DNA of 40,319 bases from DATKCF01 sp035513345 (GTDB lineage: Bacteria; Gemmatimonadota; Gemmatimonadetes; Longimicrobiales; RSA9), in NCBI GenBank assembly GCA_035513345.1, contig DATKCF010000083.1, positions 1-40,319 of the forward strand, in the 5' to 3' direction. The translations under genes and the position numbers were made by a program. Under the pieces are notes generated by a model. That model was given only the letters and a program-made list of their open reading frames with translations. It did no database searches and was not told the origin of the DNA. Shown here piece after piece: positions 22,179-31,878 of this stretch. Position 1 is the stretch's first letter, and each line of letters opens with the position of its first letter.

Positions 22179-22210
22179 GGGCGGCGGACACGTTGGCGTG
22201 CCCGCCGCCC
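22179..22210. other. Long GC hairpin just right of the tRNA remnant
   Basis: GGGCGGCGGACACG (22179-22192) and CGTGCCCGCCGCCC (22197-22210) form a 14-pair stem with one mismatch and loop TTGG. No T-run follows on either strand, so it is not a textbook intrinsic terminator. It would lie 3' of the minus-strand gene ending at 22218. Confidence 0.6.
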
Positions 22211-22217
22211 TCGCCGC

Positions 22218-22742
22218 TCACTTCCAGATCTGCTTGTTACCCGCCGTAATGCGATAGCGGCCCGGCTTGTCGGTGTGGTGGCCGAAATCTCCGGCGTTCA
22301 GCCCGAAGGCGCGGCCGCCAACCTGCTTGAGCTGAAGGGTCGAACACGCGAGCCAGTGGATCTCGACCGTTCCGGTAAAGCCCTCATTCCTCATGTGGTC
22401 ACTCGTTTCCGAAAACAGCTCCGACAGATGCGCGGATTCGCCCTCCGGTACGCCGAGCACAGCGGCCTCGGCGCCCCAGTAGGCGGTGCTCAGGTTGGCT
22501 TCACTCTTCGCGGTCCAGTCATCCGGCTGGCCAGACACCCGCATCTCCGGGCACTGGTTGTACTCCCCGATCGATCGATCCTTCTCCGTGTACGTGCCCG
22601 CAAGGATCTTGTATTCCATCCCGGTCATCAGGTTCTTCGCGAAGTGCGTGTAGAAGTTGACCTGCACGCCCCGCGGAACCTGCGTATATCCGTAGTCCGG
22701 CTTCCAGCCGCCGTGGCCGCTGATGAAAAGGTGCCTTGCCAT
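22218..22742 (-). CDS. Putative Stv-domain protein
   Basis: 174 residues from MARHLFISGHGGWKPDYGYT, with GAGG just before ATG 22742. Other notable parts are VPRGVQVNFYTHFAKNLMTG, SEANLSTAYWGAEAAVLG and VEIHWLACSTLQL. The opening with HGGW followed by VPxGxxVxFY recalls the domain annotated as putative adhesin Stv; I hold that from memory only. No signal peptide or membrane segment. It lies between the tRNA remnant and a PEP-CTERM protein gene on the same strand, 28 nt downstream of the latter's stop, so co-transcription is plausible. Its role is unknown. Confidence 0.6.
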   Translation of the reverse strand: MARHLFISGHGGWKPDYGYTQVPRGVQVNFYTHFAKNLMTGMEYKILAGTYTEKDRSIGEYNQCPEMRVSGQPDDWTAKSEANLSTAYWGAEAAVLGVPEGESAHLSELFSETSDHMRNEGFTGTVEIHWLACSTLQLKQVGGRAFGLNAGDFGHHTDKPGRYRITAGNKQIWK

Positions 22743-22770
22743 GATCCTCGTCGATTTGTGAGTGAGTGTG

Positions 22771-23355
22771 TCAGGGAGAAACGCGAGCCGGGCCGCTGGC
22801 CGCGTCCGTTTCCCGCGTCCGCCTGCGGCGGCGGGCCGCGGCGAGAACGCCGCCGAGTCCGGTCGCGAGCAGGATCAGGCTTCCGGGTTCGGGCGTGTGC
22901 ACGAGCGTGATGTCCGCGCCGTGTGGCCCGAAGGGCGATGAACCTGCCGGCGTGCCGTAGGTGACGGACATCATGGACCACTCCGGACGCCAGGAGAACG
23001 GCGCGCTGGACGCGTCGATGGGGAACATCTCGTCGAAGTACGGCTGCATCGTCGTGCCGAGGGAGAAATACTCGTCGCCGAAACCCCGGATCGGGTGAGC
23101 CAGGGGACTGACGATGAGGCGGAGCGGGTAGCCGGCCCGCAGTGAATTCGAGAACCAGCTCTGCGACCGGATCGTGCCGGAGATGAACCCGCCGGGACCA
23201 CTGTTCCATGTCACGGTGACGAGGTGACAGGAGATGTTGGTCGCGCAACCGTAGTATGTGCGGATGGCAGGAGAGAACGAGGCGTGCTGGGCGGCCGCGG
23301 GCGACACACACGCAGCGACCGCTACGATGGTGAGGACTGGCACCAATCGCTTCAT
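22771..23355 (-). CDS. PEP-CTERM sorted surface/exported protein
   Basis: About 194 residues from ATG 23355 (GGAGA upstream). A signal peptide (LVPVLTIVAVAACVSPAAAQ) is followed by a ~130-residue Ser/Pro/Tyr-rich domain with two Cys (YYGCATNISCH) and no recognised family. The end shows the sorting signal: TPEPGSLILLATGLGGVLAAA and then RRRRR. PEP-CTERM proteins are cut and anchored or released by an exosortase, usually in cells that make exopolysaccharide. Around 18 residues follow the Arg cluster, longer than usual. The frame is open upstream to 23673, but start, signal and promoter all agree on 23355. The exosortase gene is not in the window. Confidence 0.85.
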   Translation of the reverse strand: MKRLVPVLTIVAVAACVSPAAAQHASFSPAIRTYYGCATNISCHLVTVTWNSGPGGFISGTIRSQSWFSNSLRAGYPLRLIVSPLAHPIRGFGDEYFSLGTTMQPYFDEMFPIDASSAPFSWRPEWSMMSVTYGTPAGSSPFGPHGADITLVHTPEPGSLILLATGLGGVLAAARRRRRTRETDAASGPARVSP

Positions 23356-23410
23356 TGTGTCTCCGATCGAATGGACGCCCAGGGGGCACGGCATTGCGTC
23401 CGCGTCCTTG

Positions 23411-23439
23411 AGTATGATGGGCGCCACGCGATCTGTCAA
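23411..23439 (-). promoter_or_regulatory. Promoter of the PEP-CTERM gene
   Basis: On the minus strand TTGACA (23439-23434), a 17-nt spacer and CATACT (23416-23411). This is the closest match to the housekeeping consensus in the window. Expected start near 23404 leaves a leader of about 50 nt. Confidence 0.6.
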
Positions 23440-23521
23440 AGTGAGGTCCGACAACTGGGTCGAATATCGTTCCGGCGTGCGGGCGATTGCTGCGTCCATG
23501 GCCGCTCCGCTAGCTTCACGC

Positions 23522-23854
23522 ATGGAATTTCTGCTCCTGGTTCTGGCCGTTTTCGGCTTTTTCGGCGCCGTCCGGCTGGCTGGCCGTTCACTGCTGCGGC
23601 TCGCGACGCGCGGCGCGGAGACGTTCATCACGTCGGAGGTGCGGCAGACCCACGCCCGGCGAGGGGACATCACCGCACTTCAGGCGTCAGAAACGGCGTA
23701 CGCCCACGCGAGACGCAGGCGGATGGGGGCCACGGCCGTGTTCGCTGCCAGCATCGCGCTACTGGCCATTCCGCCCTTCACGCCATGGACCACGACGCTG
23801 TACGCGTGCTACGTGCCGCTCTGGCTGGCCCGGCCGCGGCGCGTGGGAAGTTAG
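23522..23854 (+). CDS. Small membrane protein upstream of rnz
   Basis: 110 residues from MEFLLLVLAVFGFFGAVRLA. Two hydrophobic segments (about 2-20 and 71-98, with AVFAASIALLAIPPF) flank a charged middle part (RQTHARRGDITALQASETAYAHARRRRMG). This suggests a hairpin with a soluble loop. No family recognised. It is divergent from the PEP-CTERM gene and ends 6 nt before rnz, so it probably leads the rnz-aroA-cmk transcript. Real gene by position and composition; function unknown. Confidence 0.6.
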   Translation: MEFLLLVLAVFGFFGAVRLAGRSLLRLATRGAETFITSEVRQTHARRGDITALQASETAYAHARRRRMGATAVFAASIALLAIPPFTPWTTTLYACYVPLWLARPRRVGS

Positions 23855-23860
23855 GCCGGG

Positions 23861-24811
23861 ATGCTCCGCGTTACGTTCCTTGGCACGGCGGCGGCGCGTC
23901 CGACGGTTGGCCGCAACGTGAGCAGCGTTGCGGTCGACCGGGAGGGCGAGCTGATCCTGTTCGACTGCGGCGAAGGCACGCAGCGCCAGATGATGCGGTA
24001 CGGCACGGGATTCACTGTAGGCGACATCTTCTTCACGCACGTTCATGCGGACCACATACTCGGCCTGACGGGCCTGCTGCTCACCATGGCTCTGCAGGGT
24101 CGGGAACAGCAGATCCGGCTGTGGGGGCCGCCCGGTTCGACGCCCACGATCAACGACGCGGTCAGGCTCGGCATGGAGCGGCTGCCGTTCGCCGTAACCG
24201 TGCGGGAGCTGCGACCGGATGAGCGCGTGACGAGGGATGAGTACGACATCGTCGCCTACCGTACGAAGCACGGAACGCACGCGATCGGGTACGCGCTCAT
24301 CGAGCACGAACGACTGGGCCGGTTCGATCTGGAGCGGGCGAAGGCGCTGGGCGTGCCGGCCGGCCCGATGTACGGTCGGCTGCACCGCGGAGAGGATGTG
24401 ATGGTGGACGGCCGCGTGGTCCGTGCGGTCGAGGTGGTCGGACCGCCGCGGCCGGGCCGGAAGCTGGTGTACACGGGTGACACGCGACCGTGCGCGGCGA
24501 CGGTCAACATCGGGCGCGAAGCGGATCTGCTGATCCACGATGCGACGTTCGCGACGGACGAATCCGAGCGTGCGCAGGTGACGGGCCATTCGACTGCGCG
24601 CGAAGCCGCGGATGTGGCCCGGCGAGCGTGCGCCGAGCGTCTTGTTCTGACGCACATCTCGGCGCGCTACGCTGACGACGCGCGAGTTCTCGAACGCGAG
24701 GCGAGGCGAGTCTTCGCAAAGAGCCTCGTGGCGTACGACGGCCTCGAACTCGAGATCGGGTTCCGCGATGCAGCCGACGAGGTTCCATCCGCACTGCAAG
24801 CGGAGTCGTGA
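23861..24811 (+). CDS. rnz: Ribonuclease Z
   Basis: 316 residues, usual for the short form. It cuts tRNA precursors just after the discriminator base, needed where CCA is not encoded, as in the tRNA remnant here. The metallo-beta-lactamase core is plain: VTFLGTAAARPTVGRNVSS, LILFDCGEGTQRQMM, FFTHVHADHILGLTGLL (the zinc HxHxDH), KLVYTGDTRPC, LLIHDATFATDESERA and LVLTHISARY with the last His. The stop overlaps the GTG start of aroA by 4 nt. Confidence 0.95.
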   Translation: MLRVTFLGTAAARPTVGRNVSSVAVDREGELILFDCGEGTQRQMMRYGTGFTVGDIFFTHVHADHILGLTGLLLTMALQGREQQIRLWGPPGSTPTINDAVRLGMERLPFAVTVRELRPDERVTRDEYDIVAYRTKHGTHAIGYALIEHERLGRFDLERAKALGVPAGPMYGRLHRGEDVMVDGRVVRAVEVVGPPRPGRKLVYTGDTRPCAATVNIGREADLLIHDATFATDESERAQVTGHSTAREAADVARRACAERLVLTHISARYADDARVLEREARRVFAKSLVAYDGLELEIGFRDAADEVPSALQAES

Positions 24812-26094
24812 AGGCCGCTCCTGATGACGGCGCGGTTCGCGTGCCCGGCGACAAGTCGGTCACGCATCGGGCGCTGTTCCTGGGCGCACTCGCAACCGGC
24901 CGGAGCCGTGTGCGCGGTGCACTCGTCTCACTCGACACCCGGTCGACCGCCGAGTGTCTGCGCAACCTCGGCATCGACGTTCCCGACCTCGATAGACGCG
25001 AGTTCGCCGTTCCGGGCGGCGGACTGCGCGGGTTCCGCGAGCCGCGCGTCCGGCTCGACTGCGGCAACAGCGGTACGACCGCCAGATTGCTGCTCGGCGC
25101 TCTGGCCGGCTGCCCGTTCGCGAGTGTGGTGACGGGCGACGCATCGCTGCGCTCGCGGCCGATGCGCAGAGTGACCGCGCCTCTCGCCGCCGCGGGCGCG
25201 AAGTTCGCCGAGATGGGCGAACCGGACCGACTGCCGGTCGGCGTGTACGGCGGCATGCTGCGCACGATCGAACATGACTCACCGCGCGCCAGCGCCCAGG
25301 TGAAGAGCGCGCTGCTGCTGGCCGCCGTCACGGGCGGAACGTCGGCCCGAGTCACCGAGCCGACACGTTCGCGCGACCATACCGAACGCATGCTCGCGGC
25401 CATGGGCGCATGGGTGCGCATCGATGGGGACTCGCCTGTCGTCGTCCGGATCGATCGCGTCGATCGCCTCGAGCCGCTCGACATCACCGTGCCAGGCGAC
25501 TTCTCATCCGCCGCGTTCCTCATTGCCCGCGCGATCCTGGCCGGGCCGACAGTACGCATCGCGGACGTCGGCATCAACCCGACCAGAACGGGCATGCTCG
25601 ACGTAGTCCGGCGCATGGGAGCGCGCATTGACATCGACGACGCCAGGATGGAGGGCGGCGAACCTGTAGCCGACCTGTCGGCGGGTCCGGCACGACTGCT
25701 CGCCACGCACATCGGTCCGGCTGACGTTGTCCGCGCGCTCGACGAGGTTCCCGTTCTGGCGATAATGGCCGCGCGGGCCGAGGGCGAAACGCGCATTACC
25801 GGAGCCGCCGAGCTGCGCGTCAAGGAATCCGATCGCCTCGCCGCGCTGGCCGCCAACCTCAGGGCCATCGGCGCGCACGCCGAAGAAACCCGCGACGGCC
25901 TCGTCATCGAGGGAACCGATACGCCCTTGCGAGGACGGGTCGAGACGCGCGGTGACCACCGCATCGCCATGGCCTTCGGCGTCCTCGCCGGATTGCCCGG
26001 CAACGACATCGAGATCGAGGACCCGGCAATCGCGGACGTGAGCTTCCCCGGCTTCTGGGCGATGGTCGGACCCGGCGCCGCAGGTGGACCGTGA
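24808..26094 (+). CDS. aroA: 3-phosphoshikimate 1-carboxyvinyltransferase (EPSP synthase)
   Basis: 428 residues from GTG 24808 (GTGA overlap with rnz). It transfers the enolpyruvyl group of PEP to shikimate 3-phosphate on the way to chorismate. Seen: VRVPGDKSVTHRALFLGAL (Lys-Ser-Thr at the active site), LDCGNSGTTARLLLGALAG, DASLRSRPMRRV, SAQVKSALLLAAV, LRVKESDRLAALAANLRA and TRGDHRIAMAFGVLA. All catalytic landmarks are intact. The order aroA-cmk-rpsA recurs in many bacteria. Its stop overlaps the cmk start by 4 nt. Confidence 0.96.
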   Translation: MKAAPDDGAVRVPGDKSVTHRALFLGALATGRSRVRGALVSLDTRSTAECLRNLGIDVPDLDRREFAVPGGGLRGFREPRVRLDCGNSGTTARLLLGALAGCPFASVVTGDASLRSRPMRRVTAPLAAAGAKFAEMGEPDRLPVGVYGGMLRTIEHDSPRASAQVKSALLLAAVTGGTSARVTEPTRSRDHTERMLAAMGAWVRIDGDSPVVVRIDRVDRLEPLDITVPGDFSSAAFLIARAILAGPTVRIADVGINPTRTGMLDVVRRMGARIDIDDARMEGGEPVADLSAGPARLLATHIGPADVVRALDEVPVLAIMAARAEGETRITGAAELRVKESDRLAALAANLRAIGAHAEETRDGLVIEGTDTPLRGRVETRGDHRIAMAFGVLAGLPGNDIEIEDPAIADVSFPGFWAMVGPGAAGGP

Positions 26095-26765
26095 TCGTCG
26101 CTATCGACGGGCCGGCCGCTTCCGGCAAGAGTTCGACCGCGAAGGCGGTCGCCCGCCGCCTCGGTTTCCGCCACCTCGACTCCGGTGCCTTCTACCGCGC
26201 CCTGACGCTCGCAGTCCTGCGCGCCGGCATCCGCCCCGACCGCTGGGATTCCCTCTCGAAAGACGAACTCGATCGGCTCGGTGTCGCTTCGCAACCCGCG
26301 GAGGAGAGCTTCCGGTTCCTGATCCATGACAGGGACGTGACCGACGAGATCCGCGCCGATGCCGTCAACGCGAACGTGTCGCACATCGCACGCGTGTCTG
26401 CCGTACGAGACTGGCTGATGCAACGACTTCGCGCGGCCGCGACAACCGACCTCGTGGCCGACGGCCGTGACATCGGTACAGTCGTCTTTCCCGACGCGGA
26501 CGTGAAGATCTTCATCACGGCGGCCGCCGGGGAACGGGCGCGGCGCCGGCTCCTCGAACGCGGTGGCGAGGACCCGGATCCGGACAGCGTCGCCTCGGAG
26601 ACCGAGCGGCTCATCGAGCGTGACCGTCTCGACACCGATCGCGACGTGGCGCCGCTCCGTCGCGCGCCGGACGCGACGGTCATCGACACATCGGACCTCG
26701 ATTTCGAAGCCCAGGTCGAGCGCGTGGTCGAGCTCGTGCGGGCCCGCCAGCGGGTTGACGTGTGA
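26091..26765 (+). CDS. cmk: Cytidylate kinase
   Basis: 224 residues, GTG start overlapping the aroA stop (GTGA). It phosphorylates CMP and dCMP. The P-loop is VAIDGPAASGKSSTAKAVAR, followed by LDSGAFYRALTLAVL (CMP binding), VADGRDIGTVVFPDADVKIF and a Lid with ERARRRLLERG, where family members often have QRAxRR. TDRDVAPLRRAPDATVIDTS closes the conserved part. The rpsA promoter elements begin in its last codons, so S1 can be made independently of this operon. Confidence 0.95.
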   Translation: MIVAIDGPAASGKSSTAKAVARRLGFRHLDSGAFYRALTLAVLRAGIRPDRWDSLSKDELDRLGVASQPAEESFRFLIHDRDVTDEIRADAVNANVSHIARVSAVRDWLMQRLRAAATTDLVADGRDIGTVVFPDADVKIFITAAAGERARRRLLERGGEDPDPDSVASETERLIERDRLDTDRDVAPLRRAPDATVIDTSDLDFEAQVERVVELVRARQRVDV

Positions 26766-26784
26766 GGGGCTTGTCCGGTAGCTT
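26755..26784 (+). promoter_or_regulatory. Candidate rpsA promoter
   Basis: TTGACG at 26755-26760 and TAGCTT at 26779-26784, spacer 18 nt, overlapping the end of cmk. A start near 26791 would give a leader of about 95 nt. Confidence 0.48.
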
Positions 26785-26789
26785 CCATG

Positions 26790-26805
26790 GCTGCCCAATG
26801 GCAGC
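26790..26805 (+). promoter_or_regulatory. Hairpin at the start of the rpsA leader
   Basis: GCTGCC, loop CAAT, GGCAGC: a perfect six-pair hairpin. It is followed by GCGCGC/GCGCGC words that can pair with each other. It lies at or near the predicted 5' end of the rpsA message. S1 represses its own mRNA in E. coli through leader structure; a similar role here is inference. Confidence 0.4.
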
Positions 26806-26884
26806 ACTGCGCGCTGCGCGCAACCCAGACGACCCCTAACCCGCGACGGTCCGTACCCCGACCGCCGTGGCCCTGGAGCCCGGT

Positions 26885-28903
26885 ATGGCAGACCAACAGA
26901 CCTCCGACGTTACCGAAACCACCGCAGTCACCGAGACCGTGGTACCGACCAACTCGCCCGAGCCGACGGCGCCGCCCAGGCGGGGATTGCCGCCGCGCGA
27001 TCAGTTCCTAGACGACGATGAATACTCGCCCGAAGAGTACGAGTCGATGCTCGCGATGTACGAGGAGACGCTCTCGAACATCGAAGAGGGCGAGATCGTC
27101 ATGGCGACCGTCCTGCGTGTAACGGACAACGCGGTCATCCTCGACGTCGGCTTCAAGAGCGAAGGTTCGATCAACCGTGACGAGTTCAAGTCGGGCGATG
27201 TCGAGCCGGGCATGAAAGTCGAAGTCTTCCTGGAGAAGCTCGAAGACCAGGAGGGCGTGGTCGTCCTGTCGAAGAAGAAGGCCGACTTCCTGCGCGTGTG
27301 GGAGAAGATCAAGCGCGCGTACGAGGAAAACGACCACGTGCCGGGCATGCTGACGCGCAAGATCAAGGGCGGCGTGACGGTCGACCTGATGGGCGTCGAC
27401 GCGTTCCTGCCGGGCTCCCAGATCGCGTTGCGCCGGGTCCCGAACATCGAAGATCTGATCGGTCAGACGTACGACTTCAAGATCATCAAGCTGAACAAGC
27501 GGCGCCGCAACATCGTGGTGAGCAGGCGAGTGATCCTGGAGGAGGAGCGCGAGACGAAGCGCGAGCAACTCGTAAAGGAGTTGCTGGTCGGACAGGTCCG
27601 CAAGGGCATCGTGAAGAACGTGACGGACTTCGGCGCGTTCATCGATCTTGGTGGTCTGGACGGTCTGCTGCACATCACGGACATGAGCTGGGGCCGCGTG
27701 GGCCATCCGTCGGAGATCGTGCAGATCGGCGACGAAATGGACGTGAAGGTTCTGGACATCGACTGGAACCGGGAACGGATCTCGCTCGGCCTGAAGCAGC
27801 TCCTGCCGTATCCGTGGAAGGACATCGAGCGGAAGTACCCGGTTGGCGCCCGGGTTCGCGGCAAGGTCGTGTCGATCACCAACTACGGCGCGTTCATCGA
27901 GCTGGAAAAGGGGGTCGAGGGTCTGGTCCACATCAGCGAGATGTCGTGGACGCGGAACGTGAAGCATCCATCGAAGCTGGTGTCGATCAGCGACGAGATC
28001 GAGGCCGTGGTGCTGAAGGTCGACCGCGACGAGGAAAAGATCTCGCTCGGCATGAAGCAGATCGAGGAAGACCCGTGGCTGGCACTGCCGGAGAAGTATC
28101 CGGAGGGCACGAAGGTCGAGGGCAAGGTCAGGAACCTGACGTCGTTCGGCGCGTTCGTCGAGATCGAGCCCGGCATAGACGGCCTGATCCACATATCCGA
28201 CATGAGCTGGACGAAGCGGGTCCAGCATCCGTCGGAGATCGTGCACAAGGGCGAGGACGTCGAAGTGCTGGTGCTGGGTGTGGATCCGGAGAACAAGCGG
28301 ATCTCGCTGGGCCTGAAGCAGACGCAGGACGATCCGTGGCCGACGATCGCCGTCCGGATGTCGCCCGGAGTCGAACAGGACGCGACGGTCGTGCGGCTGC
28401 TCGACGACGGCGTGGTGGTCGATTTGGGTGACGAGATCGAGGGCTTCGTTCCGCGCAGCCAGGTTCCGATTGCGGCGGGCAAGGAACTGTCCACCGCGGT
28501 CGGCGAGGGCCAGACGATGGGTGTGCGGATCCTCGAGTGCGACGCGGCGAATCACCGCATCGTACTGACGGTCACGCAGATGCCCGACCCGCCGGCGAAG
28601 CGTGTGGAGCCGGAAGCTGAAAGTGGTGAATCGGAAGCGGTCGAGGCTGGCGAGGCGGAATCGGGCGATGACGCCGGCGAGAGTCCGAAGGCGGAGATCA
28701 CGACGGAAGCGGCAGCCGAGGAAGTTGTCGAAGCGGCTGCCGCGGAGTCGCCGGCCGACGAGGCTGTCGAAACGCCTGCCGACGAGGTTGTCGAGGCGCC
28801 GGCCGACGAGGTTGTCGAAGCGCCGGCCGCGGAAGCCGTGGAAGAGGACGAGCCGGAGCCGGACGAGGCGGGCGCTGAGGAAGTCGAGGAGAAGTCGCCC
28901 TGA
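26885..28903 (+). CDS. rpsA: 30S ribosomal protein S1
   Basis: 672 residues from ATG 26885 (GGAG about 8 nt upstream); a GTG at 26867 has no such site. Six S1 (OB-fold) repeats are visible: GEIVMATVLRVTDNAVILDV, KIKGGVTVDLMGVDAFLPGS, VRKGIVKNVTDFGAFIDLGG, VRGKVVSITNYGAFIELEKG, VEGKVRNLTSFGAFVEIEPG and QDATVVRLLDDGVVVDLGDE. Repeats 3-5 share GLxHIxxMSW. It binds mRNA on the small subunit and helps initiation, especially where ribosome sites are weak. About 40 residues of Pro/Thr-rich leader precede repeat 1, and roughly 100 acidic residues follow repeat 6, with a threefold ADEVVEAP repeat. The tail is longer than in model S1 proteins. Confidence 0.96.
   Translation: MADQQTSDVTETTAVTETVVPTNSPEPTAPPRRGLPPRDQFLDDDEYSPEEYESMLAMYEETLSNIEEGEIVMATVLRVTDNAVILDVGFKSEGSINRDEFKSGDVEPGMKVEVFLEKLEDQEGVVVLSKKKADFLRVWEKIKRAYEENDHVPGMLTRKIKGGVTVDLMGVDAFLPGSQIALRRVPNIEDLIGQTYDFKIIKLNKRRRNIVVSRRVILEEERETKREQLVKELLVGQVRKGIVKNVTDFGAFIDLGGLDGLLHITDMSWGRVGHPSEIVQIGDEMDVKVLDIDWNRERISLGLKQLLPYPWKDIERKYPVGARVRGKVVSITNYGAFIELEKGVEGLVHISEMSWTRNVKHPSKLVSISDEIEAVVLKVDRDEEKISLGMKQIEEDPWLALPEKYPEGTKVEGKVRNLTSFGAFVEIEPGIDGLIHISDMSWTKRVQHPSEIVHKGEDVEVLVLGVDPENKRISLGLKQTQDDPWPTIAVRMSPGVEQDATVVRLLDDGVVVDLGDEIEGFVPRSQVPIAAGKELSTAVGEGQTMGVRILECDAANHRIVLTVTQMPDPPAKRVEPEAESGESEAVEAGEAESGDDAGESPKAEITTEAAAEEVVEAAAAESPADEAVETPADEVVEAPADEVVEAPAAEAVEEDEPEPDEAGAEEVEEKSP
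28754..28825 (+). repeat. Three 24-base direct repeats in the rpsA tail
   Basis: Units at 28754-28777, 28778-28801 and 28802-28825 each begin GCCGACGAGG and encode ADE(A/V)VE(T/A)P. A degenerate fourth unit follows. Being in frame, copy changes would alter only the tail length. Confidence 0.8.
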
Positions 28904-28937
28904 CCCGGTAGCAACTGGTAAGCGACTTGCATGTTGA

Positions 28938-28965
28938 GATGGGGCCCGGCGACGCCGGCCCCATC
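28938..28965 (+). terminator. rpsA terminator
   Basis: GATGGGGCC (28938-28946) pairs with GGCCCCATC (28957-28965); inside, GGC/GCC extends the stem past one bulged C. TCTTCT follows. It lies 35 nt after the rpsA stop. Confidence 0.6.
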
Positions 28966-29029
28966 TCTTCTATCGGGCCGTGCGCTCGCCTATCTTGGGT
29001 CAGGATCGGACCCCAGCAAGAAATCCGCG

Positions 29030-30210
29030 ATGACGAACGGGATACGCGTAGCGACACTCGTGCTGGCGGGCGTGTTGGCGGCCTGCCAGCCGGGCGAACC
29101 TCCGCAGGCGCCAACGCCGGAGCCGGCGGCGGAGGAACCGCGACCGACCGAGCCGGAGCGTCCGGCAACGGTGAAGCTCGGCATCCTGATTCCGACGTCC
29201 GGGACGCCGGACATGACCGAATATGCCGAGCTGATCCGTGAGGGCGTGGACCTGGCGATTGCGGAGTACGAGGCGGAGGCGGGTCGCCCCGCGGTGGAGG
29301 TGGTGTTTCGGGATGATGCGGGGAACGCGCTTCAGGCGGCGCGTGCGATCGAGACTTTCGAGTCGGAGGGTGTGGTAGCGGTGATCGGTCCGTTGATGAG
29401 CGATGGGCTGCACGCTGCGACGGCGAGCCGGCGTAGCACCAGCCTCGTGCTTCTGAGTCCGACCGCGTCGCAGGCGCCGACGAACTCCGTGCATGCCTAC
29501 TCGTTGAACGCGACGGACTCGCAGGGCGGCGCGGCGCTGGCTCGCTGGGCGGAAGCGTCGGGTCATCGGCGGCTTGCGGTATTGTACGCGATATCGGATG
29601 CGGATGCGGCTAGCGCGCGGGCGTTCGCGGATGCGGCGAGGTCGATGGGCGCGCAGATCGTGGCGGAGATCCCGTTCGATCCCGGCACGACGACGTTCGA
29701 GGCACCGGTAACCCGGCTGGTCGCGGCGAATCCGCAGGCCGTGTACATCGCTGCGTCGGTCAGGGATCTTCGCCAGCTCGTGCCGCAACTGCCGTACTAC
29801 GGGCTGCGCGACGTGCAGATTCTGGGCGGCGAGACGTGGATCGAGCCTGAAGTGCTGGGGTCGTTGCCGGCGGTGGCGCTCGAGGGCGTTGTCGTGGCCT
29901 CGCCGCTGCCGATCGGGAGCGCCGATACAGGATGGTCGGAGTTCGTGGACCTGTATCAGACGACGTATCGCAGGACGCTGGACAACGCCTATCCGGCGCT
30001 CGGCTACGATGCGGCGAAACTGATTTTGCGCGAGCTTTCTCGCGGCCTGCGCCGGCCGGAGGATGTGGCCAACGCACTGGAGCAAGTCCGTGATTACCGC
30101 GGTGCGACGGGAATCCTGTCGATCGAGAACGGCCGGATCTCGCGCAGGCCGTTCCTGATCCGGATCCGGTCGGGCCGCCCGGAGCCTCTGCCGTTCGGTG
30201 GCAGCCCCGA

Positions 30211-30214
<4 letters not shown>
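29030..30214 (+). CDS. Periplasmic-binding-type lipoprotein (type I solute-binding fold)
   Basis: 394 residues. A lipoprotein signal (VATLVLAGVLAACQ, Cys about 19) is followed by a Pro/Glu-rich linker, then VKLGILIPTSGTPDMTEYAE, REGVDLAIAEYE, VVFRDDAGNALQAARAIETF, VVAVIGPLMSDGLHAAT and LVLLSPTAS. This is the Leu/Ile/Val-binding or Peripla_BP_6 family, also used by LpoA-like activators of cell-wall enzymes. No permease or ATPase genes are adjacent, so binding to a transporter is not assured. It is followed by pccB with a 4-nt overlap (ATGA). Whether ligand relates to the propionyl-CoA pathway is open. The ribosome site is weak (AAGAAA). Confidence 0.85.
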
Positions 30215-31758
<1,544 letters not shown>

Positions 31759-31804
31759 GGGAGGTCGTTTCTGGGGCGGGTTCCTGGGGCTGGTTTCTGG
31801 GGTT

Positions 31805-31870
31805 GACGGCAACAGCAACAGCGACAGAAACGGCAACAGAAACGGCGACGGCAACGGAAACAGAAACGGA
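31805..31870 (+). repeat. Imperfect hexamer repeat before the biotin carboxylase gene
   Basis: About eleven copies of a six-base purine-rich unit (variants GGCAAC, AGCAAC, AGAAAC, GGAAAC, AGCGAC) run up to nine bases before the GTG start at 31879. Just upstream (31768-31803) GTTTCTGGGGC-like words also repeat three times. The 120-base gap holds no other clear element; a run of this kind could act by changing spacing or as an unstructured leader. Confidence 0.7.
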
Positions 31871-31878
31871 TTGGCGGG

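Noticed and set aside
22179..22210. Intrinsic terminator
   Set aside because: The stem is strong but no T-run follows on either strand; reported only as a hairpin.
24504..26807. Minus-strand open frame of 767 codons (and similar ones at 12932-14869, 14251-16101 and 27008-28555)
   Set aside because: They lie antisense to well-identified genes (rnz-aroA-cmk, argB-argD, argD-argG, rpsA). Long antisense frames are expected in high-GC DNA, and the products are Arg/Pro/Ser-rich with no domain.
26787..27011. Upstream ORF starting in the rpsA leader
   Set aside because: Its product is Pro/Arg-rich low complexity, it overlaps the rpsA start in another frame and has no ribosome site.
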